Below, piece after piece: positions 10,334 through 22,321 of a stretch of DNA of 64,000 nucleotides. The notes beneath the pieces are model-generated. The model made no database searches, was not told where the DNA came from, and saw only the letters and a program-made list of their open reading frames with translations. The position numbers were made by a program, and so were the translations under genes. The stretch's first letter is position 1; every line of letters starts with the position of its first letter. This stretch comes from Hydrangea macrophylla (taxonomy: Eukaryota > Streptophyta > Magnoliopsida > Cornales > Hydrangeaceae), in contig CM066994.1 in the NCBI GenBank assembly GCA_033977485.1, forward strand, positions 9,054,001-9,118,000. Direction: 5' to 3'.

Positions 10334-13300
10334 CTACTGTGTATGTAATACTATGTATATATAGGGAATGTGTGAAATCTTGAGCCAGTCTTCTCCTATT
10401 TCCTTTTGGCAACGTACTTCTAGCAATGGACATTGCCAGATAAATAGTCTCAAAAGCGAGCTTGGCAGTCCCTCATCCGGCAAGGACTCAATTTCTGGAA
10501 TATCCACCAGGTCCAATTCTTCAAGAGATGAGAGAAGAGTGCACATTTGTTCAGGAAGTGCCTTCAGCCTCTTGCATGACCCTATTTTAATTGATTTCAG
10601 GTTGGGAGCATGTAATCCTCCTCTGTCTGATGTCAGATTTTGCTGCCCGTCAAGTCCCGAAAGGGATTCCAAGTTTTTGCATTCATTGATTTCAAGAGAG
10701 CAAAGGTTAGGAAAGAAGCCTAGTGGAAAATATTTGAGGGAATCACAACTGCCAACTATTCTCAGGTTTTGAAGGAACTTGTATTGATGCTCACTGTCCT
10801 CATATAGTAGCAACTCTAACTCTGGGAGATCTATCAAGTCCAACGATCGAAGAGATGGAAGGAGAGTGGACATTTGTTTCGGAAGTGCCTTCAGCTTCTT
10901 GCATGAATCTATTGTAATTGCAGTGAGATTGTGAGCTGGTAATACTCCTTGCGAAAAATACACCATATTCGGACAGTTAGAGATACGTAGAGATTGAAGA
11001 GATGTCAAATCTTGGATCCCTTCAGTAACCGAAAAGGATTCAAAGTTTCTGCATCCATCGATCTCCAGAGAGCGAAGCTTCGGAAAGAAGGCTAATGGAA
11101 AAGATTTGAGGGAATCACAGCTTCCTCCCGTTATTTTCAAGCCATCGATCTCAGATAGTGGCAATTCTAATTCTGGACAGTTTTGGATTTCCAGAGAGTG
11201 GAATTTAGTGTTGACAAGCTTCATTTCCTCCTCCGATTGGGAGCTAACGCTTTGATGGTCACTTCCTATGATCTGAATAGTATTAAGCATGGGACAATCA
11301 AATATTTTCAACTCTTCAAGATTTGTGTGCATGCAGAGCTTCAGTGGCAGAATCTGAATAGTATGAAGCATGGGGAATCTCGATATCACCAACTCTTTAA
11401 GATTTGTGCGCAGGCAGAGCTCCTCTAGTGGCAGACACTGCAACTCTGAGATGTTTGAAATCCTCAGTACTTGGAGAGAAGAGAGATGTGCCAGACACTG
11501 CAACTCTGAGATGTTATAAATATCCAGTACTTGGAGAGAAGAAAGATGTTGCACAGGCACAACTCCTGCGGTAGGATCAGTAATCTGCTCCATGTTCTCG
11601 ATCGCAAGAAGTTGGCATTCATATATCTCAAGTTTCTTTAAACATGGAAAGTGCACTGAAAACTCGGCTTTCAGCTTCGGACAATTGCTTATACAAAGCT
11701 CTAGGAGGTGGCAGAACTCTCCGGCCCCCAACATAGACCATTCTTCCCACTCCGGCATCTCTTCAAACGTCAATTTTTCCAGAGATTGAAATGGTTTAAT
11801 CCTAGAAGAATCATACCCATAGAACTCAGAACCAACCTTCCTCACCATAGTCATTCCTTCAATGGTCAACTCCTGGAGAGAGGATAGCTTCCCGAGAGGT
11901 GGCAGCTCAAAGCAATTAATACAATTACAAAGATATAAGGATTTTACGTTGGAGAACGAACGATTTCCTAACCAGTCCGGAAATCTTGTGCCACCATAGT
12001 TTTTGATTGTGAGATGTTTCAAGTTTACATGCGGCTGTAGCTTCTCAAGGACCTCCATTTCCTTTTGTGAATCATCAGTCTGCTCAGCAACCCATTCCAG
12101 GTTTAGCTTCTCAAGATGCTCCTTACTTTTCAAAATTGCTTCCAATGCATGTCTTACATTTTGGAGGTTTGAAATGGAGAGTGTACCACGAAGATGATGA
12201 AGCTCTTTTAACTCACTAATCGTTGACCCAATTTGGTTCCCCACGATAAAGTTAGTTAACTGTTCGAGACTCCTTAGTTTACCAATTTGCATTGGCATAT
12301 TGCTGATGTTTGTTCCACGGAGATCAAGATGACGCAAGCAAATTAATTTACAAAGGAGTGTAGGCAATCTAGTGAGTTGTGTACAGTTCTGCAGAAAAAA
12401 TGTTTCTAAATTACACAACCTACATATTGTATCAGGCAAGAATACAATACTTGTATTAGAGAGGTCCAAATGGCGAAGATGAATCAAATTACCAATTGAA
12501 TCAGGCAGTTCATGTATAACATAGCCATCATTTAGAGATAGTGCTCGTAGGCATCTTAGTCTCGGCAACACATCAAGCAATACACTCGTTCTTAGGGCAG
12601 AACCATACGTCAACGTCGACAATATTTTGAAGATCCTTATATAATTAGCCTCATTGATTGTCTTCAATTTTGCAATGGCGCCAAACCTCTTTTCGAAGAA
12701 CAAAAGATACCGTACTTTAGAGATGTCATGTGGATGGTCATCTTCTAACCTCAAACAATATTCTCCAGCCACAAACTGTGCCAAGTCATTGATTAGGTCA
12801 TGCATCGTGAAAAAAATATCTCTTGAATGCTGAAACAAGGACCTTGAGATTAGTTCCCGGAAATACCCATCACCTATCTCTTCAATTCTTCCGCCGGTTC
12901 TTGGCTGCTGCACAAAACCTTCTGCTATCCACAGTGGCACCAATTCATCCTGTTTAAACGTACAGTCTTTGGGAATTATAGCACAGAAAGCGAAGCACAG
13001 CTTTAAATGTGAAGGGAGATGATGGTAGCTCAACAATAGAGCTGGTAAAATGTCACTCTTTTCCTTTGGCAAATCCCAGAAGTCACTATTTAAAACGTTC
13101 TGCCACTCCTTAACCTCCACTTTATAACGCAAGAGGCCACCGAGTGTTTTTGCAGCCAAAGGCAAGCCTTTGCACTTCTCCACAATCTTTCTACCGATTG
13201 GTTCTAAGCTCGACTGCATACAGTGGCTAACATTTACAAACGCATGTTTTGAAAATAGTAGCCAACAATCTTCATTTGACAGTTGTCCCAGATCAAAAAC

Positions 13301-14399
13301 CGGAACTGTTTGCATGATAGATGCAACTTCTTTGTGACGTGTTGTTACGATAATCTTACTTCCATGTTTCCCAACTCCAAAAGGAAGGCTCAATTGGACC
13401 CAATTGTCATAATTCTCATTCCAGACGTCATCCAGAACAATGACAAATTTCTTTCCTGCTAGTCCGTTCCTTAATTTGACTTGAAGGGTATTTAAGTTAT
13501 CGTCAGAACATGGTAGATTGAGCTCTTCTAGAATTGATTTGGTCACCTTTAAAATATCAAATTCTTCAGAGACACAAACCCATATATTTTCTTCAAAATG
13601 ATCTACAACTTTGGGATCGTTGTAGACAAGTTGAGCAAGAGTGGTCTTGCCAATCCCGCCCATACCAACTATAGGAATTACACTTACACGGGGAACATTT
13701 GAATCATCATCATTTGAGATCAACAGCCGAATTATCTTGTCTTTATCATCATCTCTGCCGTAAATAGAAACATGATCCACCAAAGAAGTTGTCGGCAATC
13801 TTTGAGATGAGATGTTCCGGCCATATTCTACAACTCTCAACCCAAGGGAGTCTTTTGAATTCACGAAATACTCCAATTTCTCAATGATCTCTTCGATCCT
13901 GGACGCTATATCTGTCATAAAAATGTTATTTGAAATTTAAAGAGTACAAAAATTTACTACATCTTTGGGTAATAAATTAATAATTGTATTAGGGAGTTGT
14001 TTTGGAGCCTAATAAAGAAGTACCTTCAGCAAACGGAGACCAAGATGCAAGGAGGTCGCTTACGGTCTGAGTAGTACTTGTGGGGGTTGGGTACTCAGAA
14101 TCCAACTTGGATTGCATAGCTTTAGTATTGATCTCGTCCAGTAAGTCGTCTGCGTGGTAGATAGTATCTTTAAGCTCATCCACCCAATCTTTAACTGCAG
14201 TGTCTGTCCACTGCTTGAGCTCAGCATCGTTCAGCAGTGGCTTAACTCCCAGCAACATAATTTTCAGCTTTTGTAAGAGTACTCTTTCTTCCTGTTTTCG
14301 ACCACGGAAGAAGTTGATGAAATTACGAGAAGCCAATCGATCAAACAACATTTGAAGAGAAGCTGAGAGTAATGCACCTCCCACCAAAGCAGTAGCCAT
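10334..14399 (-). CDS. CC-NB-ARC-LRR immune receptor (RPP13-like 1/I2 type)
   Basis: This encodes a predicted intracellular NLR receptor of 1317 residues that would sense pathogen effectors and trigger immunity. Exon 1 is 14399-14024 and exon 2 is 13911-10334, joined by a GT-AG intron in phase. The chosen start gives MATALVGGALLSASLQ, the usual beginning of this CNL group; an upstream in-frame ATG at 14510 is less likely. An N-terminal coiled-coil domain (WVDELKDTIYHADDLLDE) occupies roughly residues 1-150. NB-ARC motifs are P-loop GMGGIGKTT (about 208-216), kinase 2 LDDVW (285-289), GSKIIVTTR, GLPLAA (374-379) and MHD (495-497). A long LRR region follows, rich in LxxLxxLxIxxC units. All motifs are intact, with no stop. 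Two near-identical LRR pieces (11435-11530) and a repeated SCDSLK-FPL-FFP unit show recent internal duplication. The ligand is unknown. Confidence 0.93.
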
Positions 14400-15462
14400 G
14401 TAAACACTCTTTTTTTTTTTTTCTTTGCTATTGCAAAACAAAAGTATATTGCAAATACAATGTAGTAATAGCACAGACCCTACAAACCAAATACGTACGA
14501 AGCCTTCCATATGAAAGGAAAAAAAAATTATATAATATTAGAGCTCATTTTGTCACTAAAGGTTTGTTTATGACTAGGACAAGCTAGATTGTGACTAAGA
14601 TTAGAAATTTAATGTGATTGGGGCAAGATTCGCTGACTCACCTTATACGTGAGCCCAAATGAGAGGAAGAAAAACAAAGAAGAAAAAAAATTAGGATCCT
14701 CTCATATCTCTCTGACCCTACTACTCTCTATGTCTGTCTAACCCTCATCCTCAACGCTACTCTATCTCTCTACTCTTTCTCATCATCCTCCTCCCCCACG
14801 CCACTGATCCACCCTCCTCCTCCTAGCCACCACCAGCCGAACCACCCGACGATGCCGGCTCCAGAACTACCACTGATCCACACATCCTCTCTCTCTATCT
14901 CTATCTCTATCTCTCTCTACTCCAGCCCCCGCTACCGCCACCGTCACTGCCACCACCGCCAGATCACGCGATGGAGATAAGTGTCCTTCTCACTGCACCT
15001 TTGGCGTTTGATTGAGGAGGAGGAAGGCTCAAGGTAAAACCTTTAGCTTTTGATTTGGTACTGATTTTCTCAACCCAAAATTTTTTTTTTTTTTTTTTGG
15101 GATACTTTAAAAAAGTTCTCAATCCTAAAAAATAACATATATATATATATATATATAGATATAGCTTTTAGATCTCAATCTTTCGCTTTCTCAAAAAAAA
15201 ATTGTAAAAATTGGGTACTGTTTTTCTCAAAAAAAATAAATAAATAAATAATTATTTGAAATATATGTGTATATTAATCTTTAGCTTTTTCAAAAAAAAA
15301 TGATTTGGCACTGTTGTTCTAAAAATATATATATATATATATATATATTTGATTTGGTCTCAATCCTAAAAAATTATTTAAAAAGTTTTCTCAATCCTCA
15401 AAAATTATATATATGTATATATATATATCTGCTACCTTTATTGATTTGGACTTAAAAAAAAA

Positions 15463-15625
15463 ATTTGTGATAATTTGTCCATCATTGTAAGAGAGTGTTT
15501 GTTTATTTTTATTTGATCTCTTTGATTGATAATTTGTCATCTCTGTTCTGAAACGACAAGTTTGTGATAATTTGTCCATTATTTTAAGAGAGTGTTTGTT
15601 TTATTTTTATTTGTTCTCTTTGGTA
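15463..15625. repeat. Tandem duplication, period about 98 bp
   Basis: The segment beginning TTTGTGATAATTTGTCCAT and continuing AAGAGAGTGTTTGTTTATTT occurs at about 15463 and again at about 15561 with few changes. Confidence 0.85.
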
Positions 15626-15874
15626 GAATAATATAATAATATGCAATATGTACAACATGGCCATGCTTATTTCAGCCCATGTTTTTTTTTTTTCAGTCTG
15701 TATTTTCTGGTTTAGGCCGTACATATGTTAAATTTCCTTCGCAAAATCTGTGTATGCTTTGTTATTTTGGATGTCAAGTACATAGTCTATATAATTCTTC
15801 TTTGCTTCTTGATTTTGTGTATCTCAATCTATGATTGTGGTTTGTGGGGGATCAAAATCAGTTGATTGTGTTTT

Positions 15875-16194
15875 AATTTAGTCAAATTTGTTTAATTCTC
15901 AATTATGCAATTTTGTTATCCTATTAATTGAAAGTCATTTAATTTGTTCATTTTGCTTTACCCTCCAATATTTTCCCAATTGTTGTTTCCCTATAATATA
16001 GATAATTACCTTTCTTGACTTACAGTCAAATTTGTCAAATTTAATTTAGTCAAATTTGTTTAATTCCCAATTATGCTGTTTTATTATTCTATTAATTGAA
16101 AGCCATTTAATCCGTTCATTTTGCTTTCCCCTCCAATATTTCCCCAATTGTTGTTTCCCTATAATATAGATAATTACCTTTTTGGACTTACAGT
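15875..16194. repeat. Tandem duplication, period 168 bp
   Basis: Two adjacent copies start with AATTTAGTCAAATTTGTTTA (15875 and 16043) and end near GACTTACAGT. They differ by scattered substitutions, so the duplication is not very recent. Confidence 0.9.
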
Positions 16195-18295
16195 ACTTCT
16201 AAATTTAATTGATTCTCACAATTGCATTTCCTAATTATCTCCCTCAATCCAATGTCTTAATTATTTCCCTTAATCCCTTCTCCTAAAAATCTCTTGATTA
16301 TTTCCCTTAATTTCATGGGATAACATTTAAAACTCTTTTAATGTAGAAACTCTCCCACACTTTTCCCACTAACTTAGCCTTTAAACAAACCAATTGTTGT
16401 TTTATTGCTAAACATGGGGATTTTATATTTTATTTTTTCTAATTTCCTATTTGTTGTGCTGTAAAACAAATTCATATTATCTTATCTCTTTGTGTTGTCC
16501 ATTTCCCTAAATTGTGTTGTCCTAATTTGGATTCCGCCTCTATTTTGGAGTATTAAAAAGGTTTGTATTCTCTGCGATATACTCATGTAACTTAAGTTTT
16601 TTTACAAAGTTCAGGTGTATTTATTATTTTTGTGTAGCTATGATTTGGGTCAAAATCATTTGCATTTTTGTTAATTGGCCTGGTAGGATTTTTTTGCTTT
16701 ACTTCTGCAAGTTCAGTCGTTCTGTTTATTTTATTTTTGGGTATAATGTACATGTACTTTGGCTTGGACTTGACTTGGTTTGGAATGTCTTTACGTGAGA
16801 GTAATTGTGGATTTACGCTTCAGCAAAAAAAATACTGTGGATTGACAAATTGTAAGTTTTGCTTTTGCTATGATTTCTTTATGTGTGGTTGATTTCTTTG
16901 TGTGTGGTTTGTAATCAACATGTATTTTCTACAATGTTTAGGTGGGATTTCCGCTCCTGAAGTTCATCAGCTTTCAGGTTTTTTTTCTTTTTGCTAATCA
17001 ACTTTCTATGAAGTATCAACTTTTTTTTCCCCTCCCTCCATGTAAGGTAATCGATTTCTTTTTTTTGAAAAAAGTATCAGCTTTCATTGATGTATCTCTT
17101 TAAAGTAACTCTTTTTTTAGAGGAAAAGTTTCAGCTTAGATATCATTATGTGTTGGTTTCTCAAATTCCCACAATACATGAACCGTGTTTTTGGCTATTT
17201 TTGTTTTTCAGGTTGATTGGCCGGCCAGTTGTGTTAAGGTCTTCACATGAACTTTTCAGTCTTGGGCAGTGGAGTGTCGTCCTTGGGCAGTCGAACGCAC
17301 ATTTCTCCTTCTTTCTTGGTGTGTTGTACGCCTTTCAGTATTGTTCGGTTTGTTTTGTTGATTAGTTAAGTTTGGTTTAATACTTTTCCTAGAATTAGAT
17401 AAAAGCACATAATAGTTATTTTTTTCCCCTTTCTTTCTCACGACAACTCACTGATCTCCAATAACACATTCCAATGGTCCACACGTTTAAATATTTGCAC
17501 TATGCTTGAATTTGCATTAAATTTGAATTTCGTCTTCTCTCCCTACCCAGTAATAGCAGCAAACAACCATTCCAAGTTTATTAATTCGATTAAGAATTCA
17601 GTCTTGCTCAAACTAATTATTCTAGAATCTACATATTCACTTTTTTTTTTCCAGGTGTCTATTTTCAGCCTCTCTTTATTTGATTGATATTGTCTATCTT
17701 AATCCAGTTCTAGAATATGTTTTGTTGGTTGATTGATCATGCAGGGGTTATGGTTAGAGTAATGTTATGCTTCCCAAATTTTGTGAATTACTTCCCTTCT
17801 AATTTTTTAAAGAATAATCATTGTCCCTAAGATAGTGGAAAGAATTTATTTAATATTTTTTTGGGACATTTTGACATGGTCTATGTTGAAGTAATAAAGG
17901 AGAATTTGTCGATACACTGTTTGCGTTAAAACCAGTTTTTACTTCTCATTTAGGCTTACAATTTTTTTTATTTTTGCAGGGTAATGAGCCTGGGGCATGA
18001 GGCTGTGCATGGACAGGGAGTGGGGGATGAGTGTGTATTGTGTTTGACTTGGAGTGTAATTTGTATTTGTCACAAGAGAAACACAATGGACAATCATTTT
18101 TGGATGTCTTTTTTTGGGTAGTTTACACACGACCAAGGGCATGGACAATGTGCTCAAAAGATAGAGATCTACTCTTGATGGGTTTTGTAAATAGAATTTT
18201 TTTTTTAATATTCAAATTTGGTATATGAACTCTATGTATCCTTTTTGTGTTTAATGCAAGATTGTGGTATTCGGCTTTTAATGCTTTAGAAATAT

Positions 18296-18678
18296 GAGCA
18301 TTTCCAACGGATATGCCAGATTTTGGTATGTCAAATAAATTTGAGGGCTTATGTGGCAAACTGGCATATCAGAATTTGACATTGCTACATCTATAGCTCC
18401 ACCCGATATATCAAATTGAATATTTTATGATTTATTTATTTATTTATTTTATTATTATTGTATTCATTTAATGAATAAGTACATTGCAATTCTATCAACA
18501 CATAATATTTTAAGACCAAAAAACACATTTGGCAGCAAGCATTATGCCTTTTTTGACATAGGAGTCTCCATGCCAATTGCCACATCACTAATTGGCACAA
18601 TGGTTGGAGTACTCCATGATGTCAATTGTTAGAGTTGGAGCTGCCACATCATTTTTAACATACTGGTTGGAGTTGCTC
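18296..18678. mobile_element. MITE-like fold-back
   Basis: GAGCATTTCCAACGGATATG at the left and CATACTGGTTGGAGTTGCTC at the right are imperfect inverted repeats of the common GAGCATCTCCAACC type. The target duplication is unclear. Flanking sequences at 18252-18292 and 18706-18746 resemble each other, so the element lies within or beside a short duplication. Confidence 0.6.
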
Positions 18679-18799
18679 TAACTTCTTTTTTTTTTTTAAA
18701 TGTTTCATGCATGATTGTGGTATTTGGCATTTAATACTTTAGGAAAAAACATAAACAGTCCATGAGATCTTACACACAGACATGGAATTGTATCAACTC

Positions 18800-20623
18800 T
18801 TATGTAAAATGTCAAAAATACCCCTCTCTCTCTTTGGTCTCTTCTCTCTCTTCTCACCAGCCACCACCACCACCACCACCCCCCTCAAAGGGCCACCACC
18901 AAACTCAACCCAAACCCCAACCTCTCTATATATTCTCTCTCTTTGATCTCTCTCTCTCTAGGAGGAAAAGAAAGTCATAGCCGGCCACCACCACCAAACC
19001 CCAACCTCTCTCTATCTTTTCTCTCTCTTTGATCTCATCTCTCTCTCTAGGAGGAAGAGAAAGCCATAACCGGCCTCCTCCACCACTGGTCGCCGCTATT
19101 ACAGGAAAAAAAAAAGTTGCAGGTTTCTAGAGCTACTGTCCAAACGTAAGGAGAAACTCACCAAACGGTATTAGGAGCAACTAATCAAACGTAAAGAGCA
19201 ACTCACCAAACGGTATTGGGTGCAACTGTCCAAACGTAAGGAGCAACTAGGGATGGCAACGGGGCGGGTATGGGACGGGGGCCCCATACCCCGCCCCCGC
19301 CCTGCTTCGCTGAACACTCCCCCGCCCCCGCCCCGCCCCGCGTAGCCTCTCTTCCCGACCCCGCCCCGCCCTCGGGTTGCCCCGCCTCGCCCCGGTCAAA
19401 AGTTAAGATGGTTCTCTTCAAAATTTACCTCTTCAAAATGGTTCTTTAATTTTACTTTCACTTCATCAATCTTGAGCTCAAACAATCGATTTCCCCTTTT
19501 TGGAATTACGAACTAAGAATTGCAAGTGGATTTCAATTCTTTCTCCAATAAGTGAAGTCAACACCCAAAGATCTCAGTCCTCTTCTCCGTGTATATGTAT
19601 ATATATGCTTTTCGCATTCACTCAACATAAAAATGTGTATATATATGTGACTGCATATGGGTGTATATATGGTGTGTGTAAAAGAAGTTCTCTAATTGCC
19701 ATTCAGATAAGAAGTTCTCTATATTCAATTCATTGGGGACAATCGAAAAAACAATGAACAATTTGACATACTATAGTTTATATATTTAGATATGTGAATA
19801 AAAGAGGCTCAAATGAGTCGGATCTGTACATACATACATGTATATATATACGGAACACACAGTCACACTCACGAGTCACGGTTCACGAACACACTTACAC
19901 ACAGTGACATAGTCTAAAATTTACAGAGAGAAGGAGTCTAGGAGAGCTGTTGGCTAGTGGTGGTCCGGTGGAAGAGGTTCTGCGGCGGCGGCGGAAGAGA
20001 AGCCGAATAAATTCTGGAAGAGGACCTCTAGTTTGCAAAGTTTTGTTTTAGAAATACAGAATGTGCCCTAAATCCCTTATAAGGAGTATTTATACTCCAA
20101 GGTTTTGTAGGGAATATATATGACAAATAAGGGCAGAAGTGTATTTTCTCAGTATAATCGGGGCGGGTTCGGGTTTTTTGACCCTACCCCTGACCCTGAC
20201 CCGAACCCGACTCGGGTTTTAAAAACCTTCCCCATACCCGCCCCTAACCCTGTTTAGCCTCCCCCATACCCTACCTATTAGGGGCGGGGCGGGGAACCCG
20301 AAAAACCCGCCCCATTGCCATCCCTAGGAGCAACTACTCAAATGGTTTGGGAAGTTTCTCCCGATACAGTTTGGTTAGTTGCTCCCGATCCGTTTGGTGA
20401 GTTGTTCCTTATGTTTGGAAAGTTGCTCCTTACGTTTGGACAGTTACTTCCGTTACTATTTGGTGAGTTGGTCCTTACGTTTGGATAGTTGCTCCTAATA
20501 GATGAGTCGTTCCTTATGTTTGGACAGTTACTCCAAAAACCTACTATCTTTTTTCTTTTCTTTTTTTCTGCAATGGCGGTGTTCAGTGGTGGTAGTGGCC
20601 GGCTATGGCTTTCTTTTCCTCCT

Positions 20624-20666
<43 letters not shown>

Positions 20667-20960
20667 AAAGAGAGAAAGAGATAGAGAGAGGTTGGGGTTT
20701 GGTGGTGGTGGTGGTGGTGGTGGTGGTAATGGTGGTGGTGGACGGTTATGGCTTTCTCTTCCCCTTAGAGAGAGAGAGGAGACCAAAGAGAGATGTTGAT
20801 GTTGGGGTTTGGGTTGGGTTTGGTGGTGGTGGTGGTAGTGGCGGCAGCCCTTTGAGGGTGGTGGAGGTGGTGGTGGTGTTGGTGGCCATGTGAGGAGAGA
20901 GAAGAGAGCAAAGAGAGAGAGAGGAGGGGGGGGGGGGCGAGAGAGAGGGGGGTAATTTAG
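18800..20960. repeat. Large fold-back with GGTTTGGTGGTGG arms
   Basis: The left arm (about 18800-19247) carries CACCACC runs, AACCCCAACCTCTCT, TCTCTAGGAGG and repeated CAAACGTAAGGAGCAACT units. The right arm (about 20335-20960) carries the same elements in reverse complement: GTTGCTCCTTACGTTTGG, CCTCCTAAAGAGAGAG, AGAGAGGTTGGGGTTTGGTG and GTGGTGG runs. A 1079-bp hAT-like element separates the arms. Open frames inside (GGGSGG-like) are low-complexity artefacts. Confidence 0.75.
19248..20326. mobile_element. hAT-like element with TAGGGATGGCAACGG ends
   Basis: Left end TAGGGATGGCAACGGGGCGG and right end CCCCATTGCCATCCCTA are inverted repeats, flanked by the 8-bp repeat GGAGCAAC (19240-19247 and 20327-20334). 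Eight-base duplications are the hAT signature. The subterminal regions are very GC-rich (CCCCGCCCC). No transposase frame was seen, so it is non-autonomous. It is nested in the large fold-back. Confidence 0.88.
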
Positions 20961-21094
20961 ACAGTATAGAAGAAAAAAATTGACTGATTTCTAATTATAT
21001 ATTTTAAATAGACTTTTTTTCATTTTCTAAAAAGTACATGACTGAGTTTTAAATTATCAACAAATTATTGACTGACTTTTGTAGTTTGTCATCT

Positions 21095-21493
21095 GTGTCA
21101 GTTTGGTTCCTATAATTTAGAAAGTGTCACTTTAATCCATGTAGTTTCATAAGTTGGGGTGTACGCGGTCAGTTTCGGCCGGTTTTTTGTGTATTTTAAA
21201 ACCGACCAATAGGTTCGGTTTCGGTCGGTTTCGGTCGGTTTTAGCTTGTAAATGCATTTTATAAACCGACCAATCGGTTTTTTGGTCGGTCGATTTTTGT
21301 CGGTTTTCGGTTTTTTTGTTCACCCATATTCATAAGTGTGTCAAATAATTCCGATAAGTCCTTTAGTGACGACTAATTTATCACTGAAAGTAAAAATTTG
21401 TCACAAAAAGTGTTTGAGAGACTAAAATGACACACTTATGAAACTGAAGGGACTAAAATGACACTTTCTAAAATATATAGACCAAATTGACAC
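21095..21493. repeat. Fold-back MITE carrying a nested insertion
   Basis: The left arm, from GTGTCAGTTTGGTTCC through AAAGTGTCACTTTAATCC to GTTTCATAAG, and the right arm, CTTATGAAACTGAAGGGACT to ACCAAATTGACAC, are inverted repeats. A 175-bp hAT-like element (21154-21328) sits inside. Confidence 0.8.
21154..21328. mobile_element. hAT-like MITE rich in CGGTTTCGGTCGG
   Basis: Flanked by the 8-bp repeat TTCATAAG (21146-21153 and 21329-21336). The ends TTGGGGTGTAC and TTCACCCATA are short imperfect inverted repeats. The body is built of CGGTCGGTTT-like units on both strands. Confidence 0.8.
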
Positions 21494-21817
21494 AACGGGT
21501 AAACTTGGAGGGTGTAAAATGTAGTTAAGCCTAAAAAACATGTATAACATAGACCTTCAAAACCATATGCAGAGCCTTCTATATGGAGAAGGAGAGTAAT
21601 GCTACACTCGCACCAAATTTCACACCAAAATCCTAGCCCTTAATTTAAGTGGGCCTCATGTGGGTCTCACATGAATTCTATACAGGACCCATAAAAATCA
21701 AGGGTCGAGATATATTGGGTATGGAATTTGGTCTAGAATTTGATATGAGTATAGTATTTTTGGGAGAGGAAATGAGAAAAGGTCTGACATCTTGCAGTGG
21801 GACACTCAAGTCAAGAG
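21494..21817. other. Interval with a weak fold-back
   Basis: No gene seen. From 21594, GAGTAATGCTACACTCGCAC faces GAGTATAGTATTTTT near 21750 as a poor inverted repeat, possibly a decayed Mutator-type MITE; no target duplication was found. Confidence 0.4.
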
Positions 21818-21986
21818 TAGGGATGACAACGGGGTGGGAATGGGATGGAGCCCCCATACCCCGCCCCCGCCCTACTTAGATTAACCCCGACCCCGCCCTA
21901 TCCCGAGGGCGGCCTCCTCCCAACCCCAACCCCGACTGCATACGGGGAACCCGCCCTGCCCCAATTAGTCCTATCCTGTCCCTTTT
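21818..21986. mobile_element. Truncated relative of the TAGGGATGGCAACGG element
   Basis: TAGGGATGACAACGGGGTGG followed by CCCCATACCCCGCCCCCGCC matches the left end of the element at 19248. No matching right end follows. Confidence 0.65.
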
Positions 21987-22159
21987 TTTTTTGGGTGTTT
22001 TGGTTGTGTGTCAATTAATCAAATACAAGTCATTTATTTAAGAAAAAATCAAATACAATCCACGAATCACTTCTACATCCATAGCAAACACCACCACTTG
22101 CACCAAGCCACCATATGAAAGACCTAAAAAAAAAATCAAAACACAATAAGTTTATTGGG

Positions 22160-22321
22160 TGAAAATAAAGCACAAGATCACAGATCCAAAAACTAGAATT
22201 GACCATTGATGGAAACACATTTGTGAACTTGACCTACAATTTTAAGCACAAGATCACAGATCCACAAAATCAAAACACATTTGTGAACTTGACCTACAAG
22301 TTTAAACACAAGATCACAGAT
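22160..22321. repeat. Short tandem repeat at the retrotransposon target
   Basis: Units containing CACATTTGTGAACTTGACCT and AAGCACAAGATCACAGATCC recur two to three times. The sequence resumes at 33903 after the inserted element (CAGATCCACAAAATAGAATT), which confirms the insertion point. Confidence 0.85.

Larger units (their letters stand above)
14400..18295. other. Gene-free interval, AT-rich with local repeats
   Basis: No convincing coding sequence on either strand. The part next to the receptor start (14400-14520) is its likely 5' leader and promoter. 14700-15000 is pyrimidine-rich with CTCTAT runs. 15060-15440 is full of A, T and TA runs. Two tandem duplications lie at 15463-15625 and 15875-16194. 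The rest has no recognisable protein motif. Confidence 0.6.

Noticed and set aside
14400..14510. Upstream in-frame start of the NLR (MEGFVRIWFVG)
   Set aside because: It would add a hydrophobic extension encoded partly by an A/T run; the start at 14399 matches the usual N-terminus of the group.
16668..16892. 74-codon frame with hydrophobic residues
   Set aside because: TTT-rich intergenic sequence with no motif, no splice support and no copy elsewhere.
19203..19421. Minus-strand frame rich in Gly/Ala/Glu
   Set aside because: It translates the GC-rich end of the hAT-like element and part of the fold-back arm.
20489..20893. Open frame with long Gly/Val and Arg/Glu runs
   Set aside because: It is a translation of GGT and GAGA repeats in the fold-back arm and has no codon-level signal.
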